The position numbers and the translations under genes were made by a program. The notes beneath the pieces are model-generated. The model was not told where the DNA came from. It searched no databases and saw nothing but the letters and a program-made list of their open reading frames with translations. 64,000 nucleotides of DNA from Candidatus Hydrogenedentota bacterium (GTDB lineage: Bacteria > Hydrogenedentota > Hydrogenedentia > Hydrogenedentales > SLHB01), in contig JADLGB010000160.1 in NCBI GenBank assembly GCA_020849535.1, positions 1-64,000 of the forward strand, read 5' to 3'. This document shows positions 1-8,974 of the stretch, in pieces; position 1 is the stretch's first letter, and each line of letters begins with the position of its first letter.

Positions 1-170
1 GCATCGCGATGGGCGGTGGCGTAAGCCTGATGGGCGACGTGCTGCTGAAGCCGTTGCGCAAGCACGTAGATGCGATTGTGTTTGGGCCATACCGGAACCG
101 GTACTCCATTGTTCCGTGCGCGCTGGGGGAAGATGTCGTATTGGTAGGGGCATTGCTGCTCGCGCCCTGA
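1..170 (+). CDS. ROK-family sugar kinase, C-terminal end (partial)
   Basis: The frame open from base 3 to the TGA at 168-170 encodes about 55 residues with the typical tail of ROK kinases and transcriptional regulators: a GGGVSLMGD turn (glycine-rich nucleotide-binding segment), a basic helix, and the closing LGEDVVLVGALLLA helix. ROK proteins phosphorylate glucose, N-acetylmannosamine or related sugars in the cytoplasm. The N-terminal part, including the ATP-binding DxGxT loop and the zinc/substrate motif, lies outside the window, so substrate and kinase-versus-repressor status cannot be decided. It converges on the phosphatase gene on the minus strand with 11 bases between the stops. Confidence 0.8.
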   Translation, partial: IAMGGGVSLMGDVLLKPLRKHVDAIVFGPYRNRYSIVPCALGEDVVLVGALLLAP

Positions 171-181
171 CCTGCCCCTCT

Positions 182-1450
182 CTACTTCGTGATTACCACC
201 TCGTCCCGCAGCTTCCCTTCCATATCATAGGCGCGATAGGTCAAGGTGTCGGGATTCATCCCGATGTCGATCGTCTGGTAGGTCATGACGTCCGGAAACG
301 CGACTTCGGCATAGTCGTGCGGTTCCTGATCGTAGAACTTGGTTCCGGACACAGACACCACGTAGTACGTGCCCTCTTTCGCCGATGCGGCTCTCTCGCC
401 GCCGCGCATGGGGTACGTGCGCAGGTAGGCGTGGTCATGCCCTTGCAGCGCCATATCCACGTGATACTTGTCGAAGATCGCACCCCAAATATCGCGAACA
501 TCCACATTCCTGCGATGTGGCGCCGACGGGAACGCGGGATGGTGGTACGCGGCGAATTTCCATGTCGCGGTGGACTCGGACAACTGCTCCTCCAGCCATG
601 GCGCCTGGTCCTCCACGGGGAGGTTGGAGTCCAGCACCACGAACAGCGCGTTGCTGTAGGTGAAAGAATAGGCCCGCTCGGGTGGGAAATCCGCAGGGCC
701 ATTCAACGGCAGCGAGAACAGGTCGAGGTATAACTGTGGAACCTCATCGTACGAGTAGTCATGGTTGCCCAACACCGGCACCAAGGGACGCCTGTCGAAG
801 ATGCCCCGAGAAACGCGGAAGAAGTGGTCCCACTCATTGCGCCAGCCCCCGTCGTTGATGAGGTCGCCCGCGATGAGGTAGAAGGCCGTACTGGAGTATT
901 GTTCCTGCGCCGCCTGCATGAGTCGGCCCCAGGAATCGAGCCCTTTTTGCGGATCGCCGAGGTAGGTAAACGAGAACGGACGCGGGGCCTCGGGAGCCGT
1001 TTTGAATTCGGCCCACTCGCTCCATGTGTTCTGAGCGGCGTTCCCCACGCGATAGGCATACGTCGTATCGGGTTTCAGGTCCCTCAAAACGGCGGTGAAT
1101 CGATGATTCAGCGGGTCGTTCTGCAGGAGCACGTCTTCCACGACTTTACGGTCGGCCTTTGCCTTGAGCAGATTGTCCTCTCCTGGACCGCCCTCACGGT
1201 ACTCCACGCTGCCTTCCATGACCGATGTCGCGGTGCGCCACTGGATCGTTTGCGTTGTCCGGGGGTCATCGGACCACGTGAGGCAGATCTGGTCGGGCGA
1301 GTCCGACGCGACATACGCTGCCGTGCGCACGAAGTGCGAGTGCGCGTACCAGTCGATAACATCGCCCTTGAACTCGCGAAAGGCAAAATAGAGAGCAACA
1401 ATGCCAAAAAAGGCAATAAGGGCGCGGCGGCGGGTAATTCGCGGTTTCAT
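182..1450 (-). CDS. membrane-anchored purple acid phosphatase-like metallophosphoesterase
   Basis: The 422-residue protein has an N-terminal basic stretch and one hydrophobic segment (about 10-24) that should act as a signal anchor. A fibronectin-III-like N-terminal domain of the purple acid phosphatase type follows (about 45-155), then a calcineurin-fold metallophosphoesterase domain (160-400). Metal-ligand motifs are in order: GDPQ (165), GDLIND (195), GNHD (228), HHPAF (303) and GHDH (337). The family hydrolyses phosphomonoesters or diesters at a dinuclear metal centre, here probably outside the membrane. The ATG has a GGAG five bases upstream. The exact substrate cannot be read from the sequence. 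Confidence 0.9.
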   Translation of the reverse strand: MKPRITRRRALIAFFGIVALYFAFREFKGDVIDWYAHSHFVRTAAYVASDSPDQICLTWSDDPRTTQTIQWRTATSVMEGSVEYREGGPGEDNLLKAKADRKVVEDVLLQNDPLNHRFTAVLRDLKPDTTYAYRVGNAAQNTWSEWAEFKTAPEAPRPFSFTYLGDPQKGLDSWGRLMQAAQEQYSSTAFYLIAGDLINDGGWRNEWDHFFRVSRGIFDRRPLVPVLGNHDYSYDEVPQLYLDLFSLPLNGPADFPPERAYSFTYSNALFVVLDSNLPVEDQAPWLEEQLSESTATWKFAAYHHPAFPSAPHRRNVDVRDIWGAIFDKYHVDMALQGHDHAYLRTYPMRGGERAASAKEGTYYVVSVSGTKFYDQEPHDYAEVAFPDVMTYQTIDIGMNPDTLTYRAYDMEGKLRDEVVITK

Positions 1451-1519
1451 ATCAACTCCATGGGTAAGGCAGGACGCAAGGACTCCACTCTGGACATGAA
1501 CAAGACGGCTCCCCCTGGT

Positions 1520-2101
1520 TTATTCCTGGCGTCCCTCGACAGCCGATAGCAAAATGCCTGCCGCGATGCCGAGGCGCCGGTCGAGCAAACCCTGTGTATC
1601 GGGCGAGAAGTCCAGCTCCATGCGAAGGACAAAGGGGTTGAAGTGACGCCGGAACTGGAAGGCCACTTGACCGTTCACGGTGCCGGTGAAGGACTGTGGA
1701 AGCAGGTTGAGCAGGAAGCGGCGAATCAGGGCGAGCGCGGTACTGTCTTCCTCGATGGTGCCCACATCGCGGCCCTGAGCGTCCATGATGATCCAGGAAT
1801 CCCGTATGAGGGATTTGAGGCCTTTACGCTTCAGGGTCCCCGTCAGTTCGCCGGTCTGCGAGTCCACCACATCATAGGCCGTGCTGAAGTCCAGGATGCT
1901 GCGCGCGCGGATGGACAGCACTTCGGTGCGCATGTCTTCGCCGGTGTACAGGCGAATATCCTCCTTCAACTTGAAGGCCTTGAGCTTCGAGTAGAACAGG
2001 ACGCTGCCCATGGAATCGTAGATGTGAAAGGCGTCGCCCAAGAGTTTGAATATCTTTTTGCGGACCAGGTAGTGCGTGTGCTGAAAGGCGGGATTGTTCA
2101 T
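1520..2101 (-). CDS. LURP-one-related / scramblase-like protein
   Basis: The 193-residue protein matches the LURP-one-related (DUF567, Tubby-like beta-barrel) pattern: an N-terminal strand with HYLVRKKIFKLLGDAFHIYD, later FYSKLKAFKLKEDIRLY, and alternating strands ending in a hydrophobic C-terminal helix (about 175-190). In eukaryotes this fold is shared with phospholipid scramblases and Tubby. In bacteria the role is not settled and may involve membrane phospholipids. An AAAGGAAA Shine-Dalgarno sits nine bases before the ATG. It is followed by the phosphatase gene on the same strand (69-base gap), so the two may be cotranscribed. Function is inferred only from fold resemblance. Confidence 0.75.
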   Translation of the reverse strand: MNNPAFQHTHYLVRKKIFKLLGDAFHIYDSMGSVLFYSKLKAFKLKEDIRLYTGEDMRTEVLSIRARSILDFSTAYDVVDSQTGELTGTLKRKGLKSLIRDSWIIMDAQGRDVGTIEEDSTALALIRRFLLNLLPQSFTGTVNGQVAFQFRRHFNPFVLRMELDFSPDTQGLLDRRLGIAAGILLSAVEGRQE

Positions 2102-2144
2102 CGTTGCCGTTTCCTTTTGCAGTCAGTGCCCAGCGAAGCGCGAA

Positions 2145-2777
2145 TCACTCTTCAACGGATTCTTCCACCGCCTCCACACGGGGTACAGTCCCCGGCGGCG
2201 CCTCCACCGCGAAAGCAAACTCCATTTGCTGATTGCGAATCAGTCTGTAGCGCTTCAAGAGCCGGAGGGTCTGCAACGTTTGCGACCCCGGGTAGCTGCC
2301 GCTCTCGTCCACCTTTGACAACAAGTCACGCAGCAAGATGGGGAATTCGATCACGTGACCGATGCCCGAGCTCTGCAGAAGTTGCAGTGAGCGCGCGCGA
2401 AGCTCGGCCCCCGCTGGCAGCTCGGACACGATGAGGATCGTCGCGAAAGCGGCGTGCCCGAAAACCTCGCTCGCGAGGGCCCGCGATTCGTTGGAGACGA
2501 ATTGGGATAGCACCGGGTTCGCTTCGATGACGGACGGGTAAAAGCGGTCGCCATGCCAAGCGCGCACCTCGACCACTGCCCGCTCGATGGACGTCACGTC
2601 TACCGGCTGCAATAGAAACGGCAGTTCGCGCGCCATTCCGGGATTCGTGTTTTGGACAAACATCTGACCGCTGTGCTCGCCGGGCCGGACACGCGCACTC
2701 TGCTGCCAGTTGGTGAGCACCTGAAACAGATTCAGTTCGAAGAACTCGCGGACAAGTTGAACGTTCACATCGCCCAT
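2145..2777 (-). CDS. hypothetical protein
   Basis: I do not recognise this 210-residue protein. It has no signal peptide or membrane segment, is rich in leucine and acidic residues toward the C-terminus (ending VEAVEESVEE), and is probably cytoplasmic. It lies between the TPR gene and the LURP-one gene on the same strand with short gaps, so it is probably in one operon with them. No strong ribosome-binding site precedes the ATG at 2777; a GGGAG is visible about 20 bases upstream, so the start is uncertain. Codon use and GC at third positions resemble its neighbours, supporting a real gene. Confidence 0.65.
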   Translation of the reverse strand: MGDVNVQLVREFFELNLFQVLTNWQQSARVRPGEHSGQMFVQNTNPGMARELPFLLQPVDVTSIERAVVEVRAWHGDRFYPSVIEANPVLSQFVSNESRALASEVFGHAAFATILIVSELPAGAELRARSLQLLQSSGIGHVIEFPILLRDLLSKVDESGSYPGSQTLQTLRLLKRYRLIRNQQMEFAFAVEAPPGTVPRVEAVEESVEE

Positions 2778-2818
2778 GGACTATTCCATCGCTCCCACTT
2801 CCTGGCGCACGGTCGTGT

Positions 2819-3652
2819 CTATTGAAGCGAGGCCAGAGACCGGCCGATCCTGTGTTCGGGATTCTGCTTGAGGATCCGCTCGCCCATCTCGCGCGCGCGA
2901 TCGTCTTTGCCCAGGCGCTGGTAGCAGAGACCCAGCTTCGCAAGCACGTCCAACTGCGTGAAGTTTTCGCCAAATGCCGAATAGAGACGATTCGGATTCT
3001 TCGGATCGCAGTGATCGTCGGCCGCCCGGTAGTGCTCCATCGCGGTGGAAAACTGATCGCGGGCAAAATAGACTTCACCCCGAAGATAATGCCCTTCGGG
3101 TTGATCGGGATTGAGTTCAACCGACTTCTGGAGGAGTTTGTCCGCCGATTCGAGCGTGGTTTGCGCCAATTGCGGATCGCCTGCGAGCTTGGCGGCGCGC
3201 CCAAGCAGGAACAATACAGCGAAGTTGTTGCCACCGCTCACGAGTGCGGCACGGGCCTGTTCCATGGCGCCGGTCCAGTTCGCTTCCGCGAAGCATACCT
3301 GGGCGAGGCCCAATTGGGCGCGTGCATTCATGGGATCGGCGAGAAGCAATTGCTCGAAGTGTTGGCGCGCTTCCTGGGTGCGGTTCAACGCAAGCAGTGC
3401 GTAGCCCAAGTCAAGCCGCGGCGGCGCCTGCTCCGGGCGCCGCGAGACTACCTGCTGCAAGAGATCGATGGCCTGCGCGGCCTGCCCCATGCGGAGAAAG
3501 CACTTGCCCAGTTGGTGGTAGGCAGCGGCGAATGTATTGTCGAGCCGGACCGCCTTCTCGAAACACTGGATCGCCCGAGCCATGTCGCCCTTCATGCTCG
3601 CGGTGAGGCCCTCATCGTAATAGCTTTCCGCATTCTCCCCGCCAAAGGCCAT
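2819..3652 (-). CDS. tetratricopeptide repeat protein
   Basis: The 277-residue protein consists almost entirely of TPR helices. At least six repeats of about 34 residues are visible, for example in GDMARAIQCFEKAVRLDN, AAYHQLGKCFLRMGQAAQAI and EGHYLRGEVYFARDQFSTAM. No signal peptide or transmembrane helix is present, so it is probably a cytoplasmic scaffold for protein-protein contacts. AAGGAG precedes the ATG by eight bases. It lies directly downstream of aroB (23 bases apart) and upstream of the hypothetical gene at 2145-2777, consistent with an aroB-TPR-hypothetical operon. The partner is unknown. Confidence 0.85.
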   Translation of the reverse strand: MAFGGENAESYYDEGLTASMKGDMARAIQCFEKAVRLDNTFAAAYHQLGKCFLRMGQAAQAIDLLQQVVSRRPEQAPPRLDLGYALLALNRTQEARQHFEQLLLADPMNARAQLGLAQVCFAEANWTGAMEQARAALVSGGNNFAVLFLLGRAAKLAGDPQLAQTTLESADKLLQKSVELNPDQPEGHYLRGEVYFARDQFSTAMEHYRAADDHCDPKNPNRLYSAFGENFTQLDVLAKLGLCYQRLGKDDRAREMGERILKQNPEHRIGRSLASLQ

Positions 3653-3675
3653 CGCTGTATCTCCTTCTCCGCGTG

Positions 3676-4767
3676 CTACCCGCGCAACGCTTCCAACGCT
3701 TCCCGCGCCTGACTCAGGGAAATGTCCGTCCGCTGTTGAACGTGACCAATTTCATCGGCAACGACGAACTTCGTGGTGCCCGCGCGGACTTTCTTGTCGT
3801 GCTTCATGGTGTCCAGCACGCTGTCGATGGGGATCTCGGGCCACGATACGGGAAGTCCGTATGAAGCGATGCACGCGCGCTGCCGTTCCACAAAGGCATC
3901 ATTGACTAAACCGAGATTGCGCGACAGGACGCCGGCGGCGTGCATGCCGAGAGCCACCGCCTCCCCGTGGAGGTAGGTGGTGTATCCGGACGCCGTTTCG
4001 ATGCCGTGACCAAAGGTGTGGCCGTAGTTCAGGTTGGCGCGCAGGCCCTGCTCGCGTTCGTCCGCGGCGACGATGGCAGCCTTAATCTCGCAGGAACGGC
4101 GTACCGGAAATTCGAGGACATTGAGATTCCCTGCGAGAATCGCCTCGACCTTCTCTTCCATGTACGAGAAGAGAATGGCATCTGCGATAATCCCATGTTT
4201 GATGACTTCAGCCAGGCCGGCCTTCAACTCACGCACGGGGAGGCTTTTGAGAAAAGAAAGGTCGATTACGACTGCGGACGGCTGATGAAACGCCCCAATC
4301 ATGTTCTTGGCGAGCGGGTGGTTGACGCCGGTCTTCCCCCCCACGCTGCTGTCCACCTGGGCCACGATCGTGGTGGGTATCTGCACGAAACGGATGCCCC
4401 GCATAAACGACGCCGCGGCAAAACCCGCAATGTCCCCCACAACGCCTCCACCTAGGGCAACCACAACGCTGGTACGATCCAGGCCGGCACGGAGGAACTC
4501 GCCGCACAAGTGTTCCACCTGAGCAAGGCGTTTGTGCTCCTCTCCCGCGGGCAGGACGCACTGGTGCACGCGAGCACCCGACGCTTCGATCAGCTTGGCC
4601 ACGCGATCGCCGTACAGCGGGGCGACGTTTGTGTCCGTCACGACACCCACCGCGCCAACGGCGCTCAGCTCGTCGAGAACGCGCGGCAGCAGTTCCACCG
4701 CCCCCTCCTGGATATGGATGGGATACGAGCGCGCGCCTAAGCGAACCACCAGTTTATCTGATGTCAT
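3676..4767 (-). CDS. aroB: 3-dehydroquinate synthase
   Basis: This 363-residue protein is of normal AroB length. It carries the family signatures: the NAD-binding ALGGGVVGDIAGFAA, the PTTIVAQVDSSVGGKTGVN block, KNMIGAFHQP, and the metal-binding NYGHTFGHGIE and HGEAVALGM segments. AroB converts DAHP to 3-dehydroquinate in the second step of the shikimate pathway to aromatic amino acids, in the cytoplasm, using NAD+ and a divalent metal. All key residues appear present. GAGGA lies eight bases before the ATG. It is downstream of a Gfo/Idh gene (18 bases) and upstream of the TPR gene, so probably sits inside a short operon. Confidence 0.96.
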   Translation of the reverse strand: MTSDKLVVRLGARSYPIHIQEGAVELLPRVLDELSAVGAVGVVTDTNVAPLYGDRVAKLIEASGARVHQCVLPAGEEHKRLAQVEHLCGEFLRAGLDRTSVVVALGGGVVGDIAGFAAASFMRGIRFVQIPTTIVAQVDSSVGGKTGVNHPLAKNMIGAFHQPSAVVIDLSFLKSLPVRELKAGLAEVIKHGIIADAILFSYMEEKVEAILAGNLNVLEFPVRRSCEIKAAIVAADEREQGLRANLNYGHTFGHGIETASGYTTYLHGEAVALGMHAAGVLSRNLGLVNDAFVERQRACIASYGLPVSWPEIPIDSVLDTMKHDKKVRAGTTKFVVADEIGHVQQRTDISLSQAREALEALRG

Positions 4768-4785
4768 ATCCGTGTCCTCGCAGGG

Positions 4786-5844
4786 CTATTTGCGGGCTTT
4801 CTTCGCGGCGCCTTGCCCCAAGCGCACCGAACGCCCGGTCAAGGCGGACTTCTCCGCCGCGAAGATGATATCGAGCGACCTCTTGCCTTCCTCACCTGTA
4901 CAGAACGGTTCTTCGAGTCCCATTGCGGCCCTCACGAAGCCTCCGCTCACATCGAGCCCCCAGGTGCCGGGATAATCATTCAAGGGAGCAGGCAATTCAA
5001 ACTCGATCTCGCACTCCGGGTTGATGAGACGGGCCAGCAGCGCCCGCTCCTCCTGGATGGCAACCTGCAGGGTGCCGTTACTGCAGTGGAGGATCGTGTA
5101 GCTTGCGCTCATACCCTTGACCGTCCACGAGGCGCACAGCGTCCCCACGGTGCCGTCCGTAAAGGTGAGACACGAGACGAAGTTGTCCTCGACGTCGGCG
5201 CCCTTCTTCTCGAGACACGCCGTGTAGGCAGAAATCTCGGCCACTTCCTTGCCCGTGATGTAGCGGATGATATCGGCCTTGTGAACGCCGAGATCGGCCA
5301 TGGCGCCGAAACGCGCCTGTTTCCTCCGGAAGAACCACTTGCCCTCAGGGCTCCAGTTCTCGGGGCCCTCGTGCCCGAACATCCCCGTGACGTGAAGGAT
5401 CTTCCCCAGGATACCGCTCTCCACGATCTCGCGCGCTTTTCGATGCGGCGCGAAGCGACGCTGCGACTGATTCACCATGAGCACCTTGCGCGCCTTCTTC
5501 GCCGCATCGATCATCCGCTGCGCTTCCGCGGGACTCGCCGCCATGGGCTTCTCCACCATGACGTGGCACCCGGCCCTCAGGGCGTCAATGGTAACCGGCG
5601 CATGCAGGTAATTCGGCAGGGCAACCGTGACGCCGTCGATGCGCTCATTCCTAAGCATCTTCTTGTAATCGGTGTAGACCGCCGCACCCGGCGCATACCG
5701 CTCCGCCAACAGCTTCGCTTTCGACGGCACCAAATCGCACAGCGCGACGATCTCCGCTTCCGGACACACCGCATAATCTGGAACATGAAGCCGCTGCGCA
5801 ATCGCGCCGCAGCCGATCATCGCCGCCCTGAACTTCCCTGACAT
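4786..5844 (-). CDS. Gfo/Idh/MocA-family oxidoreductase
   Basis: The 352-residue protein starts with a Rossmann NAD(P) motif (MIGCGAIAQRLHVPDY) and carries the conserved EKPMA segment of the family, followed by the C-terminal alpha/beta substrate domain. Members oxidise or reduce sugars and inositols with NAD(P). I chose the ATG at 5844 because a GGAGAGG precedes it and the family begins here. The open frame extends upstream to 6108, but only through the tRNA gene, which cannot be coding. No signal peptide, so cytoplasmic. The substrate cannot be told. It may be the first gene of the operon with aroB. Confidence 0.9.
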   Translation of the reverse strand: MSGKFRAAMIGCGAIAQRLHVPDYAVCPEAEIVALCDLVPSKAKLLAERYAPGAAVYTDYKKMLRNERIDGVTVALPNYLHAPVTIDALRAGCHVMVEKPMAASPAEAQRMIDAAKKARKVLMVNQSQRRFAPHRKAREIVESGILGKILHVTGMFGHEGPENWSPEGKWFFRRKQARFGAMADLGVHKADIIRYITGKEVAEISAYTACLEKKGADVEDNFVSCLTFTDGTVGTLCASWTVKGMSASYTILHCSNGTLQVAIQEERALLARLINPECEIEFELPAPLNDYPGTWGLDVSGGFVRAAMGLEEPFCTGEEGKRSLDIIFAAEKSALTGRSVRLGQGAAKKARK

Positions 5845-6030
5845 AGCACCCTCTCCTGCTGTGAAACAAACTACCACTTCGCCCTTTGCACAAGGGGAGC
5901 TGCATTGTAGTCGGCAATCCTCTGCCTTGGCAAACCGCAGGCCGTACACGCAGCGCGGTGATAGACCGTTGCGGGACAGGCCATTGGTTTGCCCCACGGC
6001 CCAAGGGCATGCTATGCTTTTTGCTCGGTT

Positions 6031-6107
<77 letters not shown>

Positions 6108-6122
6108 TTATAATGCGTTGTT

Positions 6123-6165
6123 GACCAGTGGATTAGGGAAGATAGTCCGCTGGTCTTTTTTTTTT
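6123..6165 (+). terminator. rho-independent terminator of tRNA-Pro
   Basis: GACCAGTGGA (6123-6132) pairs with TCCGCTGGTC (6146-6155), ten pairs with one G-T, enclosing a 13-base loop and followed by a run of ten T. It lies 15 bases after the tRNA 3' end. Confidence 0.9.
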
Positions 6166-6200
6166 GGGAGATTGCACAGTGACACCAGGAGTGACACCAA

Positions 6201-6347
6201 ATGGCAACGCTCTATCGACGCAATGCAATCTACTGTGTCAGGTTTGTTCTCGATGGCGCAAAGGTTCGCCGCTCTCGGAGGACCAGGGATGCCGATAAGG
6301 CCAAGGACGAGAAAAAGGCCCTGGTGGTTCGCATCGTTTGGTTTTAG
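6201..6347 (+). pseudogene. integrase/recombinase N-terminal fragment
   Basis: An ATG-started 48-residue frame reads like the N-terminal arm-binding segment of phage-type tyrosine recombinases: MATLYRRNAIYCVRFVLDG, then a basic RRSRRTRDADKAKDEKKA stretch, ending at a TAG. The catalytic domain (R..HxxR..Y) is absent, so it is a remnant. Its place 93 bases after tRNA-Pro, same orientation, is where an integrase of a tRNA-targeting element usually sits. The assignment rests on resemblance of a short segment, so the family is fairly but not fully certain. Confidence 0.6.
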
Positions 6348-6406
6348 TGGTGATGATTCTGTTCCGACAACTTCTTTGGCTCAAGGAAGTCCGGCAGGAA
6401 GCTTGG

Positions 6407-6980
6407 ATGGCTAAGAAGTATTTGGCTCGTCTCACGGAGGAGGAACGCGGGGGGTCGAATGGTTCGTCAAGAAAGGAAGAGGGGGGCGGCGTATCGAATC
6501 AAGCGCGCCCACATCCTGTTGGCGGTCGATGCCGATGGGTCGAACCGGACTGACCGGCAGGCCGCGCGAGCGTATCGTTGTCTTGTCCACACCGTGGAGC
6601 ATGTTCGTCGCCGGCTGGTGAAGCACGGCCTGTGCGCCGCCCGGGCGCGCAAGGTGGACTCCGTGGGCGACAGCCTTGACACCCACAAGCCAACTTCGTT
6701 GTGCGAGGCATTCGAACCCAAAGAGGCGCGCCGCTTGCTCCAACGGCTCGCAATTCACTGCACACCCCATCACGGAAGCTGGCTCAATGTCGCCGAAGGT
6801 GAATTGCACGTGTTTGCCCGGCAATGCATGGTCCGTCGAATCGCCGACGTCGACTTGCCGCGTCAACACGCTACGGCGTGGTCCCGTCAACGATGCGCCT
6901 CGCAAGAGTCTGTCGATCGGCGGTTCACCACACACGATGCAAGCAAGAAACTCAAACGTCTAGACCCACAGATTCAAATG
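6407..6980 (+). pseudogene. IS630-family transposase, frameshifted and internally deleted
   Basis: The reading frame begins with MAKKYLARLTEEER and shifts near 6450-6480 into the frame carrying YRIKRAHILLAVDADGSN and VEHVRRRLVKHGLCAAR, the N-terminal helix-turn-helix region of IS630 transposases. It then jumps without a stop to the C-terminal block (DTHKPTSLCEAFEPKEARRL, HCTPHHGSWLNVAEGELHVF, FTTHDASKKLKRLDPQIQ). The central part with the first two catalytic aspartates is missing, so the copy cannot transpose. The C-terminal DDE glutamate region (NVAEGEL) remains. It overlaps no other gene except at its very end. Terminal inverted repeats were not identified. Confidence 0.8.
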
Positions 6981-6990
6981 ACGGGAACCA

Positions 6991-7623
6991 CTAGGCCCAA
7001 CCTGTGTTGTCCCAAGCGCGCAGGGGGTCTGTGCGGTGTTTGAGGCTTGCCTTCTGTCCAGACGCGTCAAATTCCGCTAGCATTTTTTCTGTGCTCGCAA
7101 CCAGCCGGCGCAGAGATTGCCTGCCCAAATCAATCAGATTCCCACCCCGCATGAAAACCAAGCTGTTTGTGGCAACAATCACCTGATACCGTTTCGCCAT
7201 CTGGAGCAAGCCCTGGTGTATGTACTCGCTGTTTTCGTGGTCTTGACCAGTCTCCGGGCTGTCTATCAGCACGACCGTTTCGGTCCCGTGCGATTGCCGT
7301 CCGAGGCTGTCCAAGACACCTTGGCCGTGCGACTTGAACATGGATCGAATTCCCTGGACCATTTCTTCCCGGGTTGAAAAGTAGCCACCGATGAGGGGAT
7401 TGAGCGTCTCCGTGGTGACATATTTGACGGCATCGGCGTCGCTGGATTTTTCGAGGTGACATAATGGACAGGATGCCAGTGCTGCCAACACCGTCGATTT
7501 GCCCGAACCGTTTGGTCCAATCAACACATTGTAGCCTGGTTCAAACCGGATGCCCGGCCGGTCGAGACCCAGTTTGCGAACCCGGACTGCGTGGTTAAAA
7601 CAAAGGGTTATCTGTTTGATCAT
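6991..7623 (-). CDS. AAA/ABC-type ATPase (SMC/RecF-like), small
   Basis: The 210-residue protein from the ATG at 7623 (GAGGGA about nine bases upstream) has a Walker A GPNGSGKS at 36-43 and a Walker B-like VVLIDSPETG, in which the usual glutamate after the aspartate is a serine. A YQVIVATNSLVFMRGG segment near the C-terminus is the switch strand of RecF/Rad50-like ATPases. Such proteins occur in defence and DNA-repair systems, but no nuclease or other partner is next to it. The open frame extends upstream to 7785 without family-like sequence. It sits in the accessory stretch after the IS630 remnant. Confidence 0.75.
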   Translation of the reverse strand: MIKQITLCFNHAVRVRKLGLDRPGIRFEPGYNVLIGPNGSGKSTVLAALASCPLCHLEKSSDADAVKYVTTETLNPLIGGYFSTREEMVQGIRSMFKSHGQGVLDSLGRQSHGTETVVLIDSPETGQDHENSEYIHQGLLQMAKRYQVIVATNSLVFMRGGNLIDLGRQSLRRLVASTEKMLAEFDASGQKASLKHRTDPLRAWDNTGWA

Positions 7624-8401
7624 TGCGTGGTGTCCCTCGTTAGGTCGCGTAGTTCCCCTCCGGCAATTGTTGCGCACTCCGCGCGGGCAAGTGTACGGTG
7701 AGCCTTCGTCAAGATGGCGCCATATGGGCACACCGTCCATCTCTGCCCTCAATACTGAGCCAACGTGCCGCGCCAGTTTCGGCATTCTGCATCAAGCAAC
7801 GCCAACACCTCTCAGCCAGAAGTCCAGCAAGGTGAATTCCACCTTGGTGCCTCCGATACAACAACCTGTCATTTCCTCCTTCAGCTCCTTTCTTCTCACC
7901 ATCTATGCCCATATGCAGACTTGGCAAGAGGGGTGCAAGTGATGTGCCATGCATGAACAACCGATCCACAAGGGTATCTGGCGCTGATACCAGCACAAAG
8001 CCAGAGAGCGTGCCGCCCGGGGCCCGGCATACGGCGGGATTCCTCACCGGCGATGGTATTGCAGTCTGCAACGTCCGACTCTTCAGTTCGTTGCGCCCCG
8101 AAGCGTGCACCTTGATGATGGCGCAGTCGCGGATTGTGAGATCGTAGACAATCCGGCCCGAATTCTCACGCACAATTCAAGGTTACGACACACCGGCACG
8201 TGATTCACCAGTCCACCAAGCACCATTGCAGGGCGCTGAGATGACGCGAGAAGCCCGCACCATTGGCACGTTTTATGTTTGGGTTAAGGTGTGTTAGTTG
8301 CGGGATGGCTCTTCCCCTAGCGCTTTCTCCTTCGTTATCGGCGTCACGGACAACGGCCTGCTGGTGAGTCATTTGGAGCGATGAGCACGCGAGAGTCAAC
8401 C
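7624..8401. other. long intergenic stretch without a supported gene
   Basis: This 778-base stretch separates the small ATPase from the methyltransferase cluster. Open frames exist on both strands (the longest on the minus strand at 7709-8173), but none has a convincing start, a recognised domain or family-like composition. No tRNA, hairpin-plus-T terminator or clear direct repeat was seen. It may be decayed DNA belonging to the accessory region after tRNA-Pro. Confidence 0.5.
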
Positions 8402-8947
8402 ATGAACTTCTATGATCATATCAAGCCACAGCTTATGCACCGGATTGGACGTGAAATCCGGCTAGCGAGACGCGTCCTCGATATTGGATGTGGGCCGTGT
8501 GACTTGGTGCAGCATCTGGCGGACACCTACCAGCAGGACGTTACCGGTGTAGACATTTCCCGTCGCAGCTTCCCAAGGGCTCAACGCACTCGCGCGGGCC
8601 ATCGCTTCCGATGTTTTCAACGGGATGCGGCGATTCTCAGTTTTGCACTCGACGCATCGGTCGATGCTGTTGTCAGTGTATGGGCGCTACACGAGATGGA
8701 ACGTCCCCAGGCAGTCTTGACGGAAGTGCGGCGGGTGCTCCGTCCAGGAGGTGAGCTGTTGATCGTGGATTTCCCGAAGGGCTCACTTGCTCAGAAACTG
8801 TGGAACGAGGATTACTACGACCCCGATGAGGTGAGCCATATGCTCGTGGAAGCAGGCTTTTCGGAGGTCAAGGTCCGGCGCATTGAACGATTGCAGGTAA
8901 TGTGGGCACAGGCGCAACAGCCGGCATTGCAGGTTGCGCCACGCTAA
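8402..8947 (+). CDS. class I SAM-dependent methyltransferase
   Basis: The protein (181 residues from the ATG at 8402, or 188 from 8381) has the class I methyltransferase fold. Motif I is VLDIGCGPCDL, the acidic end of strand 2 is TGVDISRRSF, and motif IV/post-I regions are VDAVVSVWALHEMERP and RVLRPGGELLIVDFPKG. These are UbiE/Methyltransf_11-like proteins acting on small molecules. I prefer 8402 because GAGAG lies at a proper distance, while the GGAG before 8381 is too close. The next gene is also a methyltransferase, 27 bases on, so they form one operon with the thiamine-related genes. The substrate is unknown. Confidence 0.85.
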   Translation: MNFYDHIKPQLMHRIGREIRLARRVLDIGCGPCDLVQHLADTYQQDVTGVDISRRSFPRAQRTRAGHRFRCFQRDAAILSFALDASVDAVVSVWALHEMERPQAVLTEVRRVLRPGGELLIVDFPKGSLAQKLWNEDYYDPDEVSHMLVEAGFSEVKVRRIERLQVMWAQAQQPALQVAPR

Positions 8948-8974
8948 CCCCTATAGCGAAAGGAGACTTTGGGG

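Noticed and set aside
2326..3234. 302-residue minus-strand frame across the TPR and hypothetical genes
   Set aside because: Arg/Ser-rich shadow composition; the TPR frame is clearly coding.
7709..8173. 154-residue minus-strand frame
   Set aside because: No recognised domain, no ribosome-binding site and no coding-type composition compared with neighbours.
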